Source of the DNA: Aeromonas salmonicida subsp. salmonicida
GTDB lineage: Bacteria; Pseudomonadota; Gammaproteobacteria; Enterobacterales; Aeromonadaceae
Direction of reading: 5' to 3'
Assembly: GCF_001643305.1 (NCBI RefSeq)
Contig: NZ_LSGW01000049.1
Location: 62,001-126,000, forward strand
Length of the DNA stretch: 64,000 nucleotides
Shown here: positions 1 to 10,404 of the stretch, in pieces
Numbering within the stretch: the first letter of the stretch is position 1
Layout of the letters: every line of letters starts with the position of its first letter
Position numbers and translations under genes: made by a program
The notes under the pieces: generated by a model
The model's database searches: none
What the model was told of the DNA's origin: nothing
What the model saw: the letters and a program-made list of their open reading frames with translations, nothing else

Positions 1-389
1 ATGGGACGTCCCTGTTTCCCGTACGCCTGGCTTGCCTCGAGCTCCACATAACGGCAGGCGGGTATGACGTTCTTGCTGGTTGCGTCAAAGCGTCGCTTGC
101 ACACGGTTTCACTTCTATATTGCATGATGGCATTACCCATGGAGCCGCTCACTGTTGACGTAGCAGTCGAAACAGAAGGCATTTGAGCAATCTGGGTGGC
201 GAGCCCTGTTTGCTGCATGGCGCCACCTATGATGCCCTCCACCCTGTGCTCGGCCTGCTGTAACGCTGCCGCCGCCCCACTGGCACGCAGATCCATGCCC
301 CCAGATTGCATCAACACCACGGCGATCAGTGTCAAAGGAGCCAGGATCACCAGCGCCACTATCAATGCCACGCCACGTGAATGCCTCAT
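1..389 (-). CDS. pilX: Type IV pilus minor pilin PilX (partial, C-terminus outside window)
   Basis: The first 129 codons are present; the reading frame runs off the window at base 1. The N-terminus (MRHSRGVALIVALVILAPLT) is a short basic leader followed by a hydrophobic helix, as in PilX proteins, which lack the usual phenylalanine after the leader glycine. The start codon overlaps the pilW stop (ATGA), so translation is probably coupled. Known family role: PilX sits with PilV, PilW, PilE and PilY1 in the tip complex that primes type IV pilus assembly. The next gene, outside the window, would be expected to be pilY1. The assignment rests on the leader and the position in the cluster, because the rest of PilX is poorly conserved. 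Confidence 0.8.
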   Translation of the reverse strand, partial: MRHSRGVALIVALVILAPLTLIAVVLMQSGGMDLRASGAAAALQQAEHRVEGIIGGAMQQTGLATQIAQMPSVSTATSTVSGSMGNAIMQYRSETVCKRRFDATSKNVIPACRYVELEASQAYGKQGRP

Positions 390-1372
390 TGCCCACCTCC
401 CGCCATCATCATGGGATTGCGCAGCACCACAGTGCTTTCCAGAAGCAGGCGGCGAAACCCATCCCCATTTCCGGCCACACTGACATTACCCAGTTGATAG
501 ACATTGTTATTGGTGTAGCGGCTGGATGCCTGCAGCGAGCGCACCAGCAAAAACACACGGACTGCTATCACCCGCCCTTCACCCCACTCTTGCGAGGTGA
601 CTGCATCTATGGCAGAAAACTTGTCGATACGACCATCCGGCACATTGCTGGTGTCGACCCCGAACAGCAGCACCATGCGCTCAATACCATCCACCAAGGC
701 CCCTGATATCAACCAAGAGCCACCATCAGCAGTGAGCATTCGCTTGCGCAGTTCAAAACCACCGCTGCCGTTAGGAGAGAGATAATAGACGTGGTGCTGG
801 TACTCCCAAATCTGGCGCATCGGCATGGTTGTCTCGGAGGGAGCTGTCTCATTACCTCTGAACAAATGAGCCAGTTGAGTATTGGTAGCCATATAGAAGC
901 GATTGGCATCCAACCCTCCCATCACCGGATTGCCAATCAGGCGCTTGATGCTGATGACGTCCGTGTTGGCCACGCGAGTAGGGGATGAAATACAGGCAAA
1001 ACCGCTCATGGTGCCTGCCGTGCTGATATGGGCAACCCAGAGTGGGCGCACCGGGAAGAGGCTGGAGGGAAGGCTCCCTTCATTTCGCTCATCCAGACAA
1101 TCATTTGCCACGGTAGCCCCGGAAGACAAGGTCAGCTCATCGCCCACAGTCAAAGCCCCCCCCGTGAAATCCCCCCAGAATCCGGCCCAGCGTAAATCCT
1201 GGGTGATGAGACGCATGGCAATGCGGCCGTTCTCGAGCAGCTCGCTCTGATCAAAGGACTCATTGGTAGTAGAGCGGGAGGCAACAAAAACAGCCAACAC
1301 GCCACCCAGCAAAAAGACGCCGATGACCATGGCGATAAGCCATTCAACCAAAGTAAAACCACGACTGTTCAC
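386..1372 (-). CDS. pilW: Type IV pilus minor pilin PilW
   Basis: A protein of 328 residues starting VNSRGFTLVEWLIAMVIGVF: a class III prepilin signal (G|FTLVEW) with the conserved Glu5 of the mature pilin, then a hydrophobic alpha-helix. The length fits PilW, which is larger than the other minor pilins. The GTG start at 1372 is preferred over an upstream ATG at 1429 because it overlaps the pilV stop (GTGA) and leaves a normal short leader. It is third in the pilE-pilV-pilW-pilX cluster. It is an inner-membrane prepilin processed by PilD and is needed for assembly initiation and pilus-dependent adhesion or twitching, as known for the family. Confidence 0.88.
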   Translation of the reverse strand: MNSRGFTLVEWLIAMVIGVFLLGGVLAVFVASRSTTNESFDQSELLENGRIAMRLITQDLRWAGFWGDFTGGALTVGDELTLSSGATVANDCLDERNEGSLPSSLFPVRPLWVAHISTAGTMSGFACISSPTRVANTDVISIKRLIGNPVMGGLDANRFYMATNTQLAHLFRGNETAPSETTMPMRQIWEYQHHVYYLSPNGSGGFELRKRMLTADGGSWLISGALVDGIERMVLLFGVDTSNVPDGRIDKFSAIDAVTSQEWGEGRVIAVRVFLLVRSLQASSRYTNNNVYQLGNVSVAGNGDGFRRLLLESTVVLRNPMMMAGGGQ

Positions 1373-1938
1373 AGGGTGGTCGTCAGAACAAACTGACGCC
1401 TCGTCAAATCCAGACCAGCAATTCCGCAAGAAGCGGTAATGGCGGGGTCAACAGCACCGGCAGCCGCACCATCATGGGACGATTCGCGACCCGCCCAGAA
1501 GATGGAGACGGTCAAGCCATTGTTTGCACCTTTGATAATGCAGCCGGTGGGATTGCGCAGGGTCGTTCCAGCCCCGGATGCCGCACTACCCAGTAGCGAC
1601 TGTCGCCAATAATAAAGGTCAAGCGCCAGCAAATCGGCATTGCTGCAACCGCTCATGGTGCCATTCTCATTGGCACAAGATGGCAAAGATGAGGTGCCGC
1701 CACTGACAATCCAGGTATTGCTGGCCTGAAGCTCCCATGCCCCACGGTTTACCTTGAGACGCTCAACCATGTCATTGGCCAGCCAGCTGGCAATGGTTCT
1801 CTGTCTTGCCTCATAACTGGAAAACTTTGCTTGTACCTGCATGGCAACCAGCCCCAACAGACCAAACGAAAGCACTACTGCCGCTATCATTACTTCCAGC
1901 AGACTGAATCCAGCCAGGCAAGTTAGCCGTCTCATCAC
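1369..1938 (-). CDS. pilV: Type IV pilus minor pilin PilV
   Basis: A protein of 189 residues whose N-terminus (MMRRLTCLAGFSLLEVMIAA) carries a prepilin peptidase site, G|FSLLEV, followed by the hydrophobic N-terminal helix typical of PilV. Translation can start at GTG 1938 or at the next ATG, 1935; both lie directly against the pilE stop. The end overlaps pilW. It probably acts with PilW, PilX and PilE as a minor pilin below PilY1 at the pilus tip. Cysteines in the C-terminal half (SCANENGTMSGC) could form the usual disulfide loop. Confidence 0.88.
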   Translation of the reverse strand: MMRRLTCLAGFSLLEVMIAAVVLSFGLLGLVAMQVQAKFSSYEARQRTIASWLANDMVERLKVNRGAWELQASNTWIVSGGTSSLPSCANENGTMSGCSNADLLALDLYYWRQSLLGSAASGAGTTLRNPTGCIIKGANNGLTVSIFWAGRESSHDGAAAGAVDPAITASCGIAGLDLTRRQFVLTTTL

Positions 1939-2346
1939 TCAATCCCAACAATCGTTGTTGGTACTGTCGCTGCTATCCAGAGCGCTCCTCGTACCATTTT
2001 GATCGATTGAAAACACCACGCAGTCACTATCAGCCCCTTGCGCACCGGATGCTGTTGCTGACAACCGGAAAGAGTTGCCAGCGGCAGACAAAACCAGATG
2101 ATAATGGCCAGCATCCGAATTTTCAGAAAGATTGAGGTCTGCTGCCGAGGAGGTGTATTGATTGAAATCCATGAAGTAGGTTTCCTGCCGGTTGGCAGCG
2201 TCCAACAGCATCTTTTTGGCATCGACACGGTGGCTGGTCAGCAGGTACTGCTGATAAGAGGGGTAAGCGATGGTGCCAAGGATCGCCACAATGGCGACGA
2301 CAATCATCAACTCAACAAGAGAAAAGCCTCGAAAGAACCCAATCAT
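1939..2346 (-). CDS. pilE: Type IV pilus minor pilin PilE
   Basis: A protein of 135 residues starting MIGFFRGFSLVELMIVVAIV, a canonical class III prepilin leader, cleaved before Phe with Glu5. The body (SYQQY, DAANRQE) and the C-terminus ending in a Cys-Trp-Asp motif match PilE-type minor pilins, for example the NDCW end of Pseudomonas PilE. It is the first gene of the minor pilin cluster; pilV starts directly at its stop codon. The 110 bp between it and ispH are the likely promoter region of the cluster, unless the cluster is read through from ispH; no clear terminator is visible there. Confidence 0.87.
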   Translation of the reverse strand: MIGFFRGFSLVELMIVVAIVAILGTIAYPSYQQYLLTSHRVDAKKMLLDAANRQETYFMDFNQYTSSAADLNLSENSDAGHYHLVLSAAGNSFRLSATASGAQGADSDCVVFSIDQNGTRSALDSSDSTNNDCWD

Positions 2347-2456
2347 ATCCCATCCTTGGTGATTGACCGCGTTACAAGTTTAACGCCGAGCCTGTCACCA
2401 CGACAAACTCGGCGTCAATATCATCATACTTTATTCTTAAGCCTTCCTGGCTGCAT

Positions 2457-3392
2457 TCAAATAATTCTAAGCTCCGGCGGCACTTCAAACACCACGTTCT
2501 CTTCACGACCCGGGTGTTCGACGACCATATTGCCACCCAGCTCGCGCAGGCGGGCGATGACGTTCTGCACCAGCACGTCCGGCGCGGAGGCACCCGCAGT
2601 GACGCCGATCGCCTTGACCCCCTCCAGCCAGACGGTTTCGATCATGGAAGCATCGTCGATAAGATAGGCTTTGCTGCCCACCTTCTCGGCCAGCTCGCGC
2701 AGGCGGTTGGAGTTGGAAGAGTTGCGTGACCCGACCACCAGCATGACGTCTACCAGCCCCGCCATCTCCCGCACCGCATCCTGGCGGTTCTGAGTGGCGT
2801 AGCAGATGTCGTCCTTGCGTGGCCCCTGGATCTTGGGGAACTGCTTGCGCAGGGCGTCGATCACATCCGAGGTCTCATCGACACTCAGGGTAGTCTGGGT
2901 GACGAAGCAGAGATCATCCGGATTCTTCACCTTGAGCCTGGCCACATCATCCGGCGTTTCCACCAGATACATACCACCTTCACGGTTTTCGTATTGGCCC
3001 ATGGTGCCGATCACCTCGGGGTGACCCGCGTGACCAATGAGCACGGCTTCTGAGCCCTTGCGACTGGCGCGATGGACTTCCATGTGTACCTTGGTCACCA
3101 GCGGACAGGTGGCATCAAACACCTTGAGGGCACGGGACTTGGCCATCTCGCGCACCGTCTTGGCCACGCCGTGGGCGGAGAAGATGACGATACTGTCATC
3201 CGGCACCTCGTCCAGCTCCTCGACGAACACGGCACCCGCCTCTTTCAGCTTGTTCACCACATAACGGTTGTGCACCACTTCATGGCGGACATAGATGGGA
3301 GCCCCGAACTTCTCAAGCGCGCTCTCGACAATGCTGATGGCGCGATCAACACCGGCACAAAAGCCACGAGGATTAGCCAGCAGTATATCCAT
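2457..3392 (-). CDS. ispH: 4-hydroxy-3-methylbut-2-enyl diphosphate reductase IspH (LytB)
   Basis: The last enzyme of the MEP isoprenoid pathway: an oxygen-sensitive [4Fe-4S] protein that reduces HMBPP to IPP and DMAPP. The protein of 311 residues starts [19 protein letters not shown], with the cluster ligand Cys12. The other two ligands appear in the DATCPLV and [11 protein letters not shown] regions (DATCP is direct; the third cysteine lies in [11 protein letters not shown]). IFSAHGV, another family motif, is also present. The start codon touches the fkpB stop, placing it last in the ribF-ileS-lspA-fkpB-ispH operon, the same order as in E. coli. Confidence 0.97.
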   Translation of the reverse strand: MDILLANPRGFCAGVDRAISIVESALEKFGAPIYVRHEVVHNRYVVNKLKEAGAVFVEELDEVPDDSIVIFSAHGVAKTVREMAKSRALKVFDATCPLVTKVHMEVHRASRKGSEAVLIGHAGHPEVIGTMGQYENREGGMYLVETPDDVARLKVKNPDDLCFVTQTTLSVDETSDVIDALRKQFPKIQGPRKDDICYATQNRQDAVREMAGLVDVMLVVGSRNSSNSNRLRELAEKVGSKAYLIDDASMIETVWLEGVKAIGVTAGASAPDVLVQNVIARLRELGGNMVVEHPGREENVVFEVPPELRII

Positions 3393-3844
3393 CAGATCAC
3401 CTTTTCCTCGTCATCAACGCCCAGGATCTCCACCTCGAAGGTGACGGTATGGCCGGCCAGGGGGTGGTTGAAATCGACCGTCACCGACATGCCTTCCACC
3501 GCCCGTATGATACCGGGCAGCTCGCTGCCATTGGGCTGGTCGAACAGAATGATGGTGCCGATCTTGGGCTCCACATCGGCGCCGAACTTGGCTCTGTCCA
3601 GATGGTAGATGTTGTCAGGATTGGAGAGACCAAACGCCTGCTCAGGGGTCAGCGTGAAGCTCTTGCTCTCCCCTGTACGCAACCCCAGCAGACACTGCTC
3701 GAAGCTGGCTGTCAGGCTGCCATCACCCATCCGCAGGCGTGCCGGTTTGCCTTGCAGCGCAGTGCTGTCAGCAACTGAACCATCTTCCAGCTTGATGGCA
3801 AAGTGGAACAGCACACTGCTGTCAGCGGCTATCTGCTGGCTCAT
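3392..3844 (-). CDS. fkpB: FKBP-type peptidyl-prolyl isomerase FkpB (SlpA-like)
   Basis: A cytoplasmic peptidyl-prolyl cis-trans isomerase and chaperone of the SlpA/SlyD type, 150 residues. The FKBP half-domain [10 protein letters not shown] leads into the insert-in-flap region ([15 protein letters not shown]) and the second half, [19 protein letters not shown]. It lacks the His-rich tail of SlyD. An ATG at 3940 would extend the protein into lspA. The start at 3844 ([10 protein letters not shown]) overlaps the lspA stop as ATGA and matches family length. Neighbours lspA and ispH give the conserved operon order. Confidence 0.95.
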   Translation of the reverse strand: MSQQIAADSSVLFHFAIKLEDGSVADSTALQGKPARLRMGDGSLTASFEQCLLGLRTGESKSFTLTPEQAFGLSNPDNIYHLDRAKFGADVEPKIGTIILFDQPNGSELPGIIRAVEGMSVTVDFNHPLAGHTVTFEVEILGVDDEEKVI

Positions 3845-4353
3845 GGCGCCTCCTTCTTCTTTTCGGAGCGGAAGCCTTCCAGCACTATCATGACTGCACC
3901 GATGAAGATGAAGCTGTCGGCCAGGTTGAACGCCGGCCAATGGGAACGCTGCCAGTAGAAATCGAGGAAATCGACCACATGGCCCAGTACCAGTCGATCA
4001 AACACGTTGCCAAGGGCACCGCCGATGATGAGCGAATAGGCGATACCGCTCCAGCGTTGGGTGACGGATTGCTTGCGCAACCAGTGGATCAGCAAACCAC
4101 AGATGGCAAACGCCAGCACGGCGAAGAACCAGCGCTGCCAGCCACCTTGATCGGCCAGGAAGCTGAATGCCGCCCCCTTGTTGTAAACGTGGACCAGATT
4201 GAAAAAGGGGGTGATCTCCACCCCCGGGTAGCCAAATGGCAGCATCTTGACCACGGCGAGCTTGCTCGCCTGGTCCAGTACGAATGCCAGCACCGCCAGC
4301 CACAGCCAACGCAGGCCTGTTTTGTTATGGATCGCGTTATGAGTCATCTTCAT
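3841..4353 (-). CDS. lspA: Prolipoprotein signal peptidase LspA
   Basis: The inner-membrane aspartyl protease that removes signal peptides from diacylglyceryl-modified prolipoproteins, acting after Lgt (also in this window at 14.3 kb). The protein of 170 residues has four predicted membrane helices. The catalytic motifs are visible as GNVFDRL, GHVVDFLDF (about Asp128) and FNLADSFI (about Asp146). NKGAAFSFL is also a family motif. The start is one base from the ileS stop, so expression is coupled to ileS. Confidence 0.97.
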   Translation of the reverse strand: MKMTHNAIHNKTGLRWLWLAVLAFVLDQASKLAVVKMLPFGYPGVEITPFFNLVHVYNKGAAFSFLADQGGWQRWFFAVLAFAICGLLIHWLRKQSVTQRWSGIAYSLIIGGALGNVFDRLVLGHVVDFLDFYWQRSHWPAFNLADSFIFIGAVMIVLEGFRSEKKKEAP

Positions 4354-7214
4354 CAGGCAAATTGACGTGTTTCACCGTCACCCTCGACGTTGGTGGCGCA
4401 GCGGCCACAGATCTCTTCGTGACCGGCAATGGTGCCAACGTCTTCCACATGGTGCCAGCAGCGGTCGCACTTGGCGGCGGCGGACTGGGCCACGCTCAGC
4501 CAGAGGTCAGCACGCTCCGTCGCAACGGAACCTTCCGGTGCGGTGTCAGCAGTGACGACCTTGGCCTTGGAGGTGAGCAGCACGAAGCGCAGCTCATCGG
4601 CCAGGGCATTCAGGCGCTCGGCCAACTCCGGCTTGGCGAACAGGGTCAGTTCGGCCTGCAGGGAGCCGCCGATGCGTTTCTCGCCCCGGGCCGCTTCCAG
4701 CGCCTTGTTCACTTCACCGCGCACTGTGAGGATCTCGGCCCAGAAGGCATCGTCCATCTGCTCGCCGGCATCCAGCCCGAACAGGCCGTCATACCACTCC
4801 TCGGTGAACACGAACTCGCTGCGCTCGCCGGGCAGCAGGGCCCAGATTTCATCAGCGGTAAAGCTCATGATGGGCGCCATCCAGCGCACCATGGCCTGGG
4901 CGATGTGATAGAGCGCAGTCTGGCAGGAACGACGAGCCAGGCTGTCTGCCTTGGCGGTGTACTGCCTGTCTTTGATGACGTCCAGATAGAATGAACCCAT
5001 CTCGATGGAGCAGAACTGCATCAGCTTCTGGGTCACGCCGTGGAAGTTGTACTCTTCAAAGGCCGTCACTATCTCGGCTTGCGCTGCCTTGGCACGACCC
5101 ACTGCCCAGCGATCCACCACCACCATGTCGGCGGCAGCCACCATGTCGGTTGCCGGATTGAAACCATTCAGGTTGGCCAGCAGGAAGCGGGCTGTGTTGC
5201 GAATGCGGCGATAAGCATCGGCAGAGCGCTTGAGGATCTCGTCGGAGACCGTCATCTCGCCGGTGTAATCGGTACTGGCGACCCACAGACGCAGTATGTC
5301 GGCTCCCAGCTTGTTCATCACATCCTGCGGGCTGACCACGTTGCCGATGGACTTGGACATCTTGCGACCCTGACCATCCACGGTGAAGCCGTGAGTCAGC
5401 ACCTGGTTGTAGGGAGCCTTGTCTTTCATGGCCACGCCGATCATGAGCGACGACATGAACCAGCCGCGGTGCTGGTCGGAGCCTTCCAGATAGAGGTCGG
5501 CGGAGTGACCGTTGAACTCGGGACGAGCATCTACCACTGAGGAGTGGGTCGAGCCTGAGTCAAACCAGACGTCCAGGGTGTCAGGCACCTTGTCGTACAT
5601 GTCGGCGTCGCTGCCCAGCAGCTCGGCCTTGTCCAGATCCCACCAGGCCTGGATGCCGGACTGCTCGACCCGCTTGGCGACTTCGTGCATCAGGCGCACG
5701 GATTCCGGGTGAAGTTGCTGGGTCTCCTTGTGAACGAACAGGGAGATTGGCACACCCCAGGTACGCTGACGAGAGATGCACCAGTCAGGACGGTTCTCGA
5801 CCATGGCCTGAATGCGGTTCTTGCCCCAGGCAGGTACCCAGCCGCTCTGTCCGTGCTGGGTGATCCCGTCTTTCTCAATGCGCTCTATCTCTTCCAGCGC
5901 GCGCTGACGTAGCCCCTTCTGTTCCATGCTGATGAACCACTGCGGGGTGGCACGGAAGATAATAGGAGTCTTGTGACGCCAGCAGTGCGGGTAGGAGTGG
6001 TTGAACACCATGTGGTGCAGCAGGGCGCCGCGCTCGGTCAACACCTCGACCACGGCCGCATTGGCCTTGAACACGTGCTGGCCGGCAAACAGTTCGGTAT
6101 CCGGCAGGTAAACGCCGTTGCTGCCAACCGGGTTGGCCACTTCCAGACCGTACTTCTGACCGACCACAAAGTCTTCCTGACCATGGCCAGGGGCGGTGTG
6201 GACGGCGCCGGTACCGGCATCGAGGGTGACGTGATCACCCAGTACCACAGGCACATCGAAGCTATAGAAGGGGTGGTTGAAGCGCAGCAGCTCGAGCGCT
6301 ACGCCCTTGGTGTAACCCAGATTGTGGAACTTCTCGATACCGGCCCTGTCCATCACATCCTTGACCAGCTCGGCGGCCAGGATCAGGCGCTCGGGGTGCT
6401 CACCTTCGACTTGCACCAGGGCATAGTCCAGATCGGCGTGCATAGCGATGGCGCGGTTGGCGGGCAGAGTCCAAGGAGTCGTGGTCCAGATCACTGCAGA
6501 GATCGGGCCCTTGCCAAGGTGGCCTTCAGGGCAATCAAACTTGGCGGCCACGGTCGCCTCGTCAACGGCCTTGAAGCGCACGTCGATGGAGGGGGAGTTC
6601 TTGTCGTAGTACTCCACTTCCGCTTCTGCCAGCGCAGAACCGCAATCGGTACACCAGTGCACCGGCTTGGAGCCTTTGTGCAGGTGGCCATTTTCAACGA
6701 TCTTGGCCATGGAACGAATGATGTTGGCTTCGGTGCCAAAGTCCATGGTCAGGTAGGGGTGTTCCCAGTCACCCAACACACCCAGACGGATGAAGTCGGT
6801 CTTCTGCGCTTCGATCTGGGTTTTGGCATATTTGCGACACTCAGCGCGAAACTCGGCAGCGGAGACCTTCTCACCCGGCTTGCCAACCATGCCTTCCACT
6901 TTCAGCTCGATAGGCAAACCGTGACAATCCCAGCCAGGCACATAGGGAGAATCGAAGCCGGAGAGGCCCTTGGACTTGATGATGACGTCTTTGAGGATCT
7001 TGTTGACCGAGTGACCGATGTGAATGCTGCCGTTCGCGTAGGGGGGGCCATCATGCAGAATGAAGGAGGGCTTGCCCGCTTTGGCGCGGCGAATGGCGCC
7101 GTAAAGATCCTGATCGTACCAACGTTTCAGCATGTTGGGTTCGCGTTTGGCCAGATCGCCACGCATCGGAAACTCGGTTTCCGGCAGATTCAGGGTGTGT
7201 TTATAGTCGCTCAT
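4353..7214 (-). CDS. ileS: Isoleucyl-tRNA synthetase
   Basis: Charges tRNA-Ile. The protein is 953 residues, near the usual 940. The class I HIGH signature is at residues 65-68 (GSIHIGHSV), the editing CP1 domain follows, KMSKS is at about residue 605 ([11 protein letters not shown]), and the C-terminal zinc finger reads [12 protein letters not shown] then [10 protein letters not shown]. That is the bacterial (ileS1) type, not the mupirocin-resistant type. It shares its start with the ribF stop and its end with the lspA start, in the classic ribF-ileS-lspA order. Confidence 0.98.
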   Translation of the reverse strand: MSDYKHTLNLPETEFPMRGDLAKREPNMLKRWYDQDLYGAIRRAKAGKPSFILHDGPPYANGSIHIGHSVNKILKDVIIKSKGLSGFDSPYVPGWDCHGLPIELKVEGMVGKPGEKVSAAEFRAECRKYAKTQIEAQKTDFIRLGVLGDWEHPYLTMDFGTEANIIRSMAKIVENGHLHKGSKPVHWCTDCGSALAEAEVEYYDKNSPSIDVRFKAVDEATVAAKFDCPEGHLGKGPISAVIWTTTPWTLPANRAIAMHADLDYALVQVEGEHPERLILAAELVKDVMDRAGIEKFHNLGYTKGVALELLRFNHPFYSFDVPVVLGDHVTLDAGTGAVHTAPGHGQEDFVVGQKYGLEVANPVGSNGVYLPDTELFAGQHVFKANAAVVEVLTERGALLHHMVFNHSYPHCWRHKTPIIFRATPQWFISMEQKGLRQRALEEIERIEKDGITQHGQSGWVPAWGKNRIQAMVENRPDWCISRQRTWGVPISLFVHKETQQLHPESVRLMHEVAKRVEQSGIQAWWDLDKAELLGSDADMYDKVPDTLDVWFDSGSTHSSVVDARPEFNGHSADLYLEGSDQHRGWFMSSLMIGVAMKDKAPYNQVLTHGFTVDGQGRKMSKSIGNVVSPQDVMNKLGADILRLWVASTDYTGEMTVSDEILKRSADAYRRIRNTARFLLANLNGFNPATDMVAAADMVVVDRWAVGRAKAAQAEIVTAFEEYNFHGVTQKLMQFCSIEMGSFYLDVIKDRQYTAKADSLARRSCQTALYHIAQAMVRWMAPIMSFTADEIWALLPGERSEFVFTEEWYDGLFGLDAGEQMDDAFWAEILTVRGEVNKALEAARGEKRIGGSLQAELTLFAKPELAERLNALADELRFVLLTSKAKVVTADTAPEGSVATERADLWLSVAQSAAAKCDRCWHHVEDVGTIAGHEEICGRCATNVEGDGETRQFA

Positions 7215-8188
7215 CAGTCCTGGGTTCCCTTCTTTTCTAAAAGAGTGCTGGGTAAATTGAGTAGTGGCAGCCCGAACCAGGCTCGGGCCGCCAAGGCATC
7301 TCGTTCGATCTGCTCTTTCAAGGCGATGAAAGAGGCAAACTTCTGCTCTTCGCGCAGCTTGTGGCGAAGCAGCACCTTGACCTGCTGACCATATAGATCA
7401 CCAGAAAAATCAAATAGATGTACTTCCAATCTGGCTTGTGTGCCATTCACTGTCGGCCGTACACCCACATTGGCTACGCCGGGGAAGGTCTTGCCGGAAC
7501 ATAACACTTCCACTGCAAACACGCCACCGACCGGGATGACCTGGCGCTTGAGTGCCAGATTGGCGGTGGGAAAACCTATGGTGCGGCCCAGCTTGTCACC
7601 GTGGGCCACCCGACCGCTGATGGTATAAGGGCGGCCAAGCATCATCTCCACCTCCGCCATCCGGCCAGCTTTGAGGGCCTCGCGTACGAGTGTGCTGCTG
7701 ACCCGCTGCCGTTCGAGCTGGAAGCTCTGGGTACTGATCACCTCGAAACCGAAGCGATGGCCCGCCTCCTCCAGCAGGTGGAAGTCCCCTTCCCGCCCCT
7801 TGCCGAAGCGAAAATCATCGCCGACCACCAGATAACGCACCCCCAGTTTTTCGACCAGCAACTGCTCGATGAAGCTGTTGGGGGACTGCTCGGCGAAACG
7901 ATGGTTGAAGCGCACGCAGAGCATGCGGTCGATCTGCATGCCCTTGAGCGCTTCGTATTTCTCCCGCAGCCGGCTGAGGCGAGCAGGCGCAGCCGATCCG
8001 GCAAACAGTTCCAGTGGCTGGGGCTCGAACAGCATGACGCAGGCTGGCAGACCGAGTTGGACGGCTTTTTCCTGCAAGCGTGCCAACACGGCATGATGAC
8101 CCTGATGGACCCCATCAAAGTTGCCTATGGTCAATACACATCCCCGGTGACGGGGCTTGATATTGTGAATACCGCGGATAAGCTCCAT
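7214..8188 (-). CDS. ribF: Bifunctional riboflavin kinase / FAD synthetase RibF
   Basis: Converts riboflavin to FMN and FMN to FAD. The N-terminal adenylyltransferase domain has [14 protein letters not shown] (nucleotide-binding HxGH-like), and [15 protein letters not shown] follows. The C-terminal flavokinase domain has [20 protein letters not shown]. The start at 8188 ([10 protein letters not shown]) aligns with the usual RibF N-terminus and has an AAGG five bases upstream. An ATG 72 bases further up adds sequence unlike RibF. The resulting 324 residues fit the family. First gene of the ileS operon. Confidence 0.95.
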   Translation of the reverse strand: MELIRGIHNIKPRHRGCVLTIGNFDGVHQGHHAVLARLQEKAVQLGLPACVMLFEPQPLELFAGSAAPARLSRLREKYEALKGMQIDRMLCVRFNHRFAEQSPNSFIEQLLVEKLGVRYLVVGDDFRFGKGREGDFHLLEEAGHRFGFEVISTQSFQLERQRVSSTLVREALKAGRMAEVEMMLGRPYTISGRVAHGDKLGRTIGFPTANLALKRQVIPVGGVFAVEVLCSGKTFPGVANVGVRPTVNGTQARLEVHLFDFSGDLYGQQVKVLLRHKLREEQKFASFIALKEQIERDALAARAWFGLPLLNLPSTLLEKKGTQD

Positions 8189-8327
8189 CAGTGCCTTGTG
8201 CGTTGCTGCCATGGAAATCGGCGGATTATATATCAGCCAGCTGGCAGGGTCAGCCCTCATGGCCCGATTTCAGGCATCTTGCCCAGATCCCCTGCCCGCC
8301 GAGGCAATCCCGGATGGTGCAGCAGGG

Positions 8328-9896
8328 TCAGTCCTGCTGCTGACCTGCTTTCAGGTGTCTTGGCCGAATGCCAAGTACCAGCAGGATGACCCCGTACATT
8401 CCCCCTCCCAGGCAGAGCAGCATGGTCAGCTGCAAGCTGGCCTTGCCCATGCTCCAGGCAGCCCACTGGGCGAGATCCGGTGACAGATAGGCAAGCACGC
8501 CTCCCATCAGCACGGTCGCCACCAGCAACTTGAGGCAGAACAGCCCGGTATTGCGGGACGGACGGTAGACCCCTTGTTGATACAAGCCCTTGAACAACAG
8601 AGCCGCATTCAACGAACCTGAGCAGGCGGTGGATAGTGCCAGCCCCACATAGCCAAGGGGGAAGATGAAGATGAGGTTGCACACCATGTTGGCGATCATG
8701 GACATCACCCCGATCCGCACTGGCGTCCTGGTGTCCTGGCGAGCGTAGTAGCCCGGTGCCAGCACCTTGATCAACATCAGCGACAACAGGCCCGTGGTGG
8801 AAGCCAACAGACTGGCACTGGACATGCTCACCTCATGCATACCGAACTCGCCGCGCATGAAGAGCACTCGCAGTATGGGCTCACGCAGCACGGCTATCCC
8901 CACCATGGCCGGCAGGCCGAGCAGCATCACCATCCGTACCCCCCAGTCCATGGTACGAGAGAAGTCAGCCGGGTCCGCATCCACATGCTTCTTGGCCAGC
9001 GCAGGCAGGATAACGGTACTGATGGCCACAGCGAACAGGCCGAGGGGGAACTCCAGCAGGCGATCCGAGTAATAGAGATAGCTGATGGCGCCGGTGGCGA
9101 GGAAGGATGCGAGCATGGTGTTGATCAGCAGGTTGATCTGACTGACCGACACCCCGAACAGCGCCGGGATCATCAGGGTGCGGATCTTGACCACCCCTGG
9201 GTGGCGCCAACCCCACTTGGGCCACACCAGCATGTTGATCTGACGCAGAAAGGGATACTGGAACAGGAACTGCACCAAACCACCCAGAAAGACACCGATC
9301 GCGAGAGCAATCTCGGGTCTCTCCAGCAGGGGCGCTATCCACCAAGCCGCCCCTATCATGGTGAGGTTGAGAAACACAGGGGTGAACGAGGATACCGCGA
9401 AACGGCCAAAGGTGTTGAGGATGGCCCCCGCCATGGCGGTAAAAGTGATGAACCAGAGGTAGGGAAAGGTAATTTTGAGCATCAGGCTGGCCAGCTCGAA
9501 CTTCTCGGCAGCGGGCCCGCCATGCAACCAGTCCCAGAACCAGCCCCAGCCGAACAGCGCAGTCAACACGCCAGAACCCAACACGCCCAGCAGGGTCACG
9601 ACGGTCACTATCCCCCCCAGAGTACCCGCTACCGCAGCCAGCAATTCGCGCACTTCACGCTCGTCGCCATTTTTCTTGTACTCCGTCATCACGGGAACGA
9701 AAGCCTGGTTGAAAGCACCTTCGGCGAACAAACGACGCAAAAAGTTGGGAATGCGATTGGCAAAGAAGAAGACATCTGCGGCTACCCCGGCACCAAGCAG
9801 ATTGGCGATGACTACATCGCGAACCAAGCCCATCACACGGGACACCAGCGTCATTCCGGACACTATCATGCCGGATTTGATCAATTTCTTACTCAA
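8328..9896 (-). CDS. murJ: Lipid II flippase MurJ
   Basis: An integral membrane protein of 522 residues, member of the MOP exporter superfamily with about 14 hydrophobic segments, known to flip lipid II across the inner membrane. Diagnostic sequences are SRVMGLVRDVVIA, GAGVAADVFFFANRIPN and LRRLFAEGAFNQAFVPV. The start is probably TTG at 9896 (MSKKLIKSG), with GAGG seven bases upstream; the first ATG, 24 bases in, would trim the first helix. It is divergent from rpsT, a common arrangement, with about 190 bp between them for both promoters. Confidence 0.95.
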   Translation of the reverse strand: MSKKLIKSGMIVSGMTLVSRVMGLVRDVVIANLLGAGVAADVFFFANRIPNFLRRLFAEGAFNQAFVPVMTEYKKNGDEREVRELLAAVAGTLGGIVTVVTLLGVLGSGVLTALFGWGWFWDWLHGGPAAEKFELASLMLKITFPYLWFITFTAMAGAILNTFGRFAVSSFTPVFLNLTMIGAAWWIAPLLERPEIALAIGVFLGGLVQFLFQYPFLRQINMLVWPKWGWRHPGVVKIRTLMIPALFGVSVSQINLLINTMLASFLATGAISYLYYSDRLLEFPLGLFAVAISTVILPALAKKHVDADPADFSRTMDWGVRMVMLLGLPAMVGIAVLREPILRVLFMRGEFGMHEVSMSSASLLASTTGLLSLMLIKVLAPGYYARQDTRTPVRIGVMSMIANMVCNLIFIFPLGYVGLALSTACSGSLNAALLFKGLYQQGVYRPSRNTGLFCLKLLVATVLMGGVLAYLSPDLAQWAAWSMGKASLQLTMLLCLGGGMYGVILLVLGIRPRHLKAGQQQD

Positions 9897-10087
9897 GACG
9901 AGGCCTCTGGAACTGTCAGAATGAAAAGAATGCTGCTAGAATCGGCCGACAGTTTAACCGCCTCCCAACTGACACACCACCGGGGGGCGGTGTTTATTTG
10001 CACAAATCATTTGACAATATGTGGTTGAGAAGGCATATTTCCGGGCCTTTTCAATACACTCGCTAAGACAGTTTTAGGAGTTTTACC

Positions 10088-10351
10088 TTGGCTAATATCA
10101 AATCTGCTAAGAAGCGCGCGATTCAATCAGAGAAACGTCGTCAACACAACGCCAGCCGTCGTTCAATGACCCGTACCTATCTGAAGAAAGTAATTGCTGC
10201 CATCGCTTCTGGCGACAAAGCTGCTGCCGTTGCTGCTTTTGCTACCGCTCAGCCGATCATGGATCGCATGGCTACCAAAGGCCTGATCCACAAGAACAAA
10301 GCTGCTCGTCACAAGAGCCGCCTGTCTGCCCAGATCAAAGCTATGGCTTAA
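10088..10351 (+). CDS. rpsT: 30S ribosomal protein S20
   Basis: A protein of 87 residues starting [18 protein letters not shown], a typical basic S20 that binds 16S rRNA in the body of the 30S subunit. The start is UUG preceded by AGGAG. E. coli rpsT also uses UUG, which is part of its autogenous translational control, so the same regulation is likely. A strong intrinsic terminator follows at 10374-10404. It is transcribed alone, divergent from murJ. Confidence 0.97.
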   Translation: MANIKSAKKRAIQSEKRRQHNASRRSMTRTYLKKVIAAIASGDKAAAVAAFATAQPIMDRMATKGLIHKNKAARHKSRLSAQIKAMA

Positions 10352-10373
10352 TCAGCTCCGGCTGAATAACGCT

Positions 10374-10404
10374 AAAAAAACCGGCCTTAGTGCCGGTTTT
10401 TTAT
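10374..10404. terminator. Bidirectional intrinsic terminator between rpsT and hlyU-like gene
   Basis: An inverted repeat (ACCGGC, six-base loop, GCCGGT) is flanked by seven A on the left and a run of T on the right. It can end rpsT on the plus strand and the convergent regulator on the minus strand. The regulator's stop codon lies inside the T run. Confidence 0.9.
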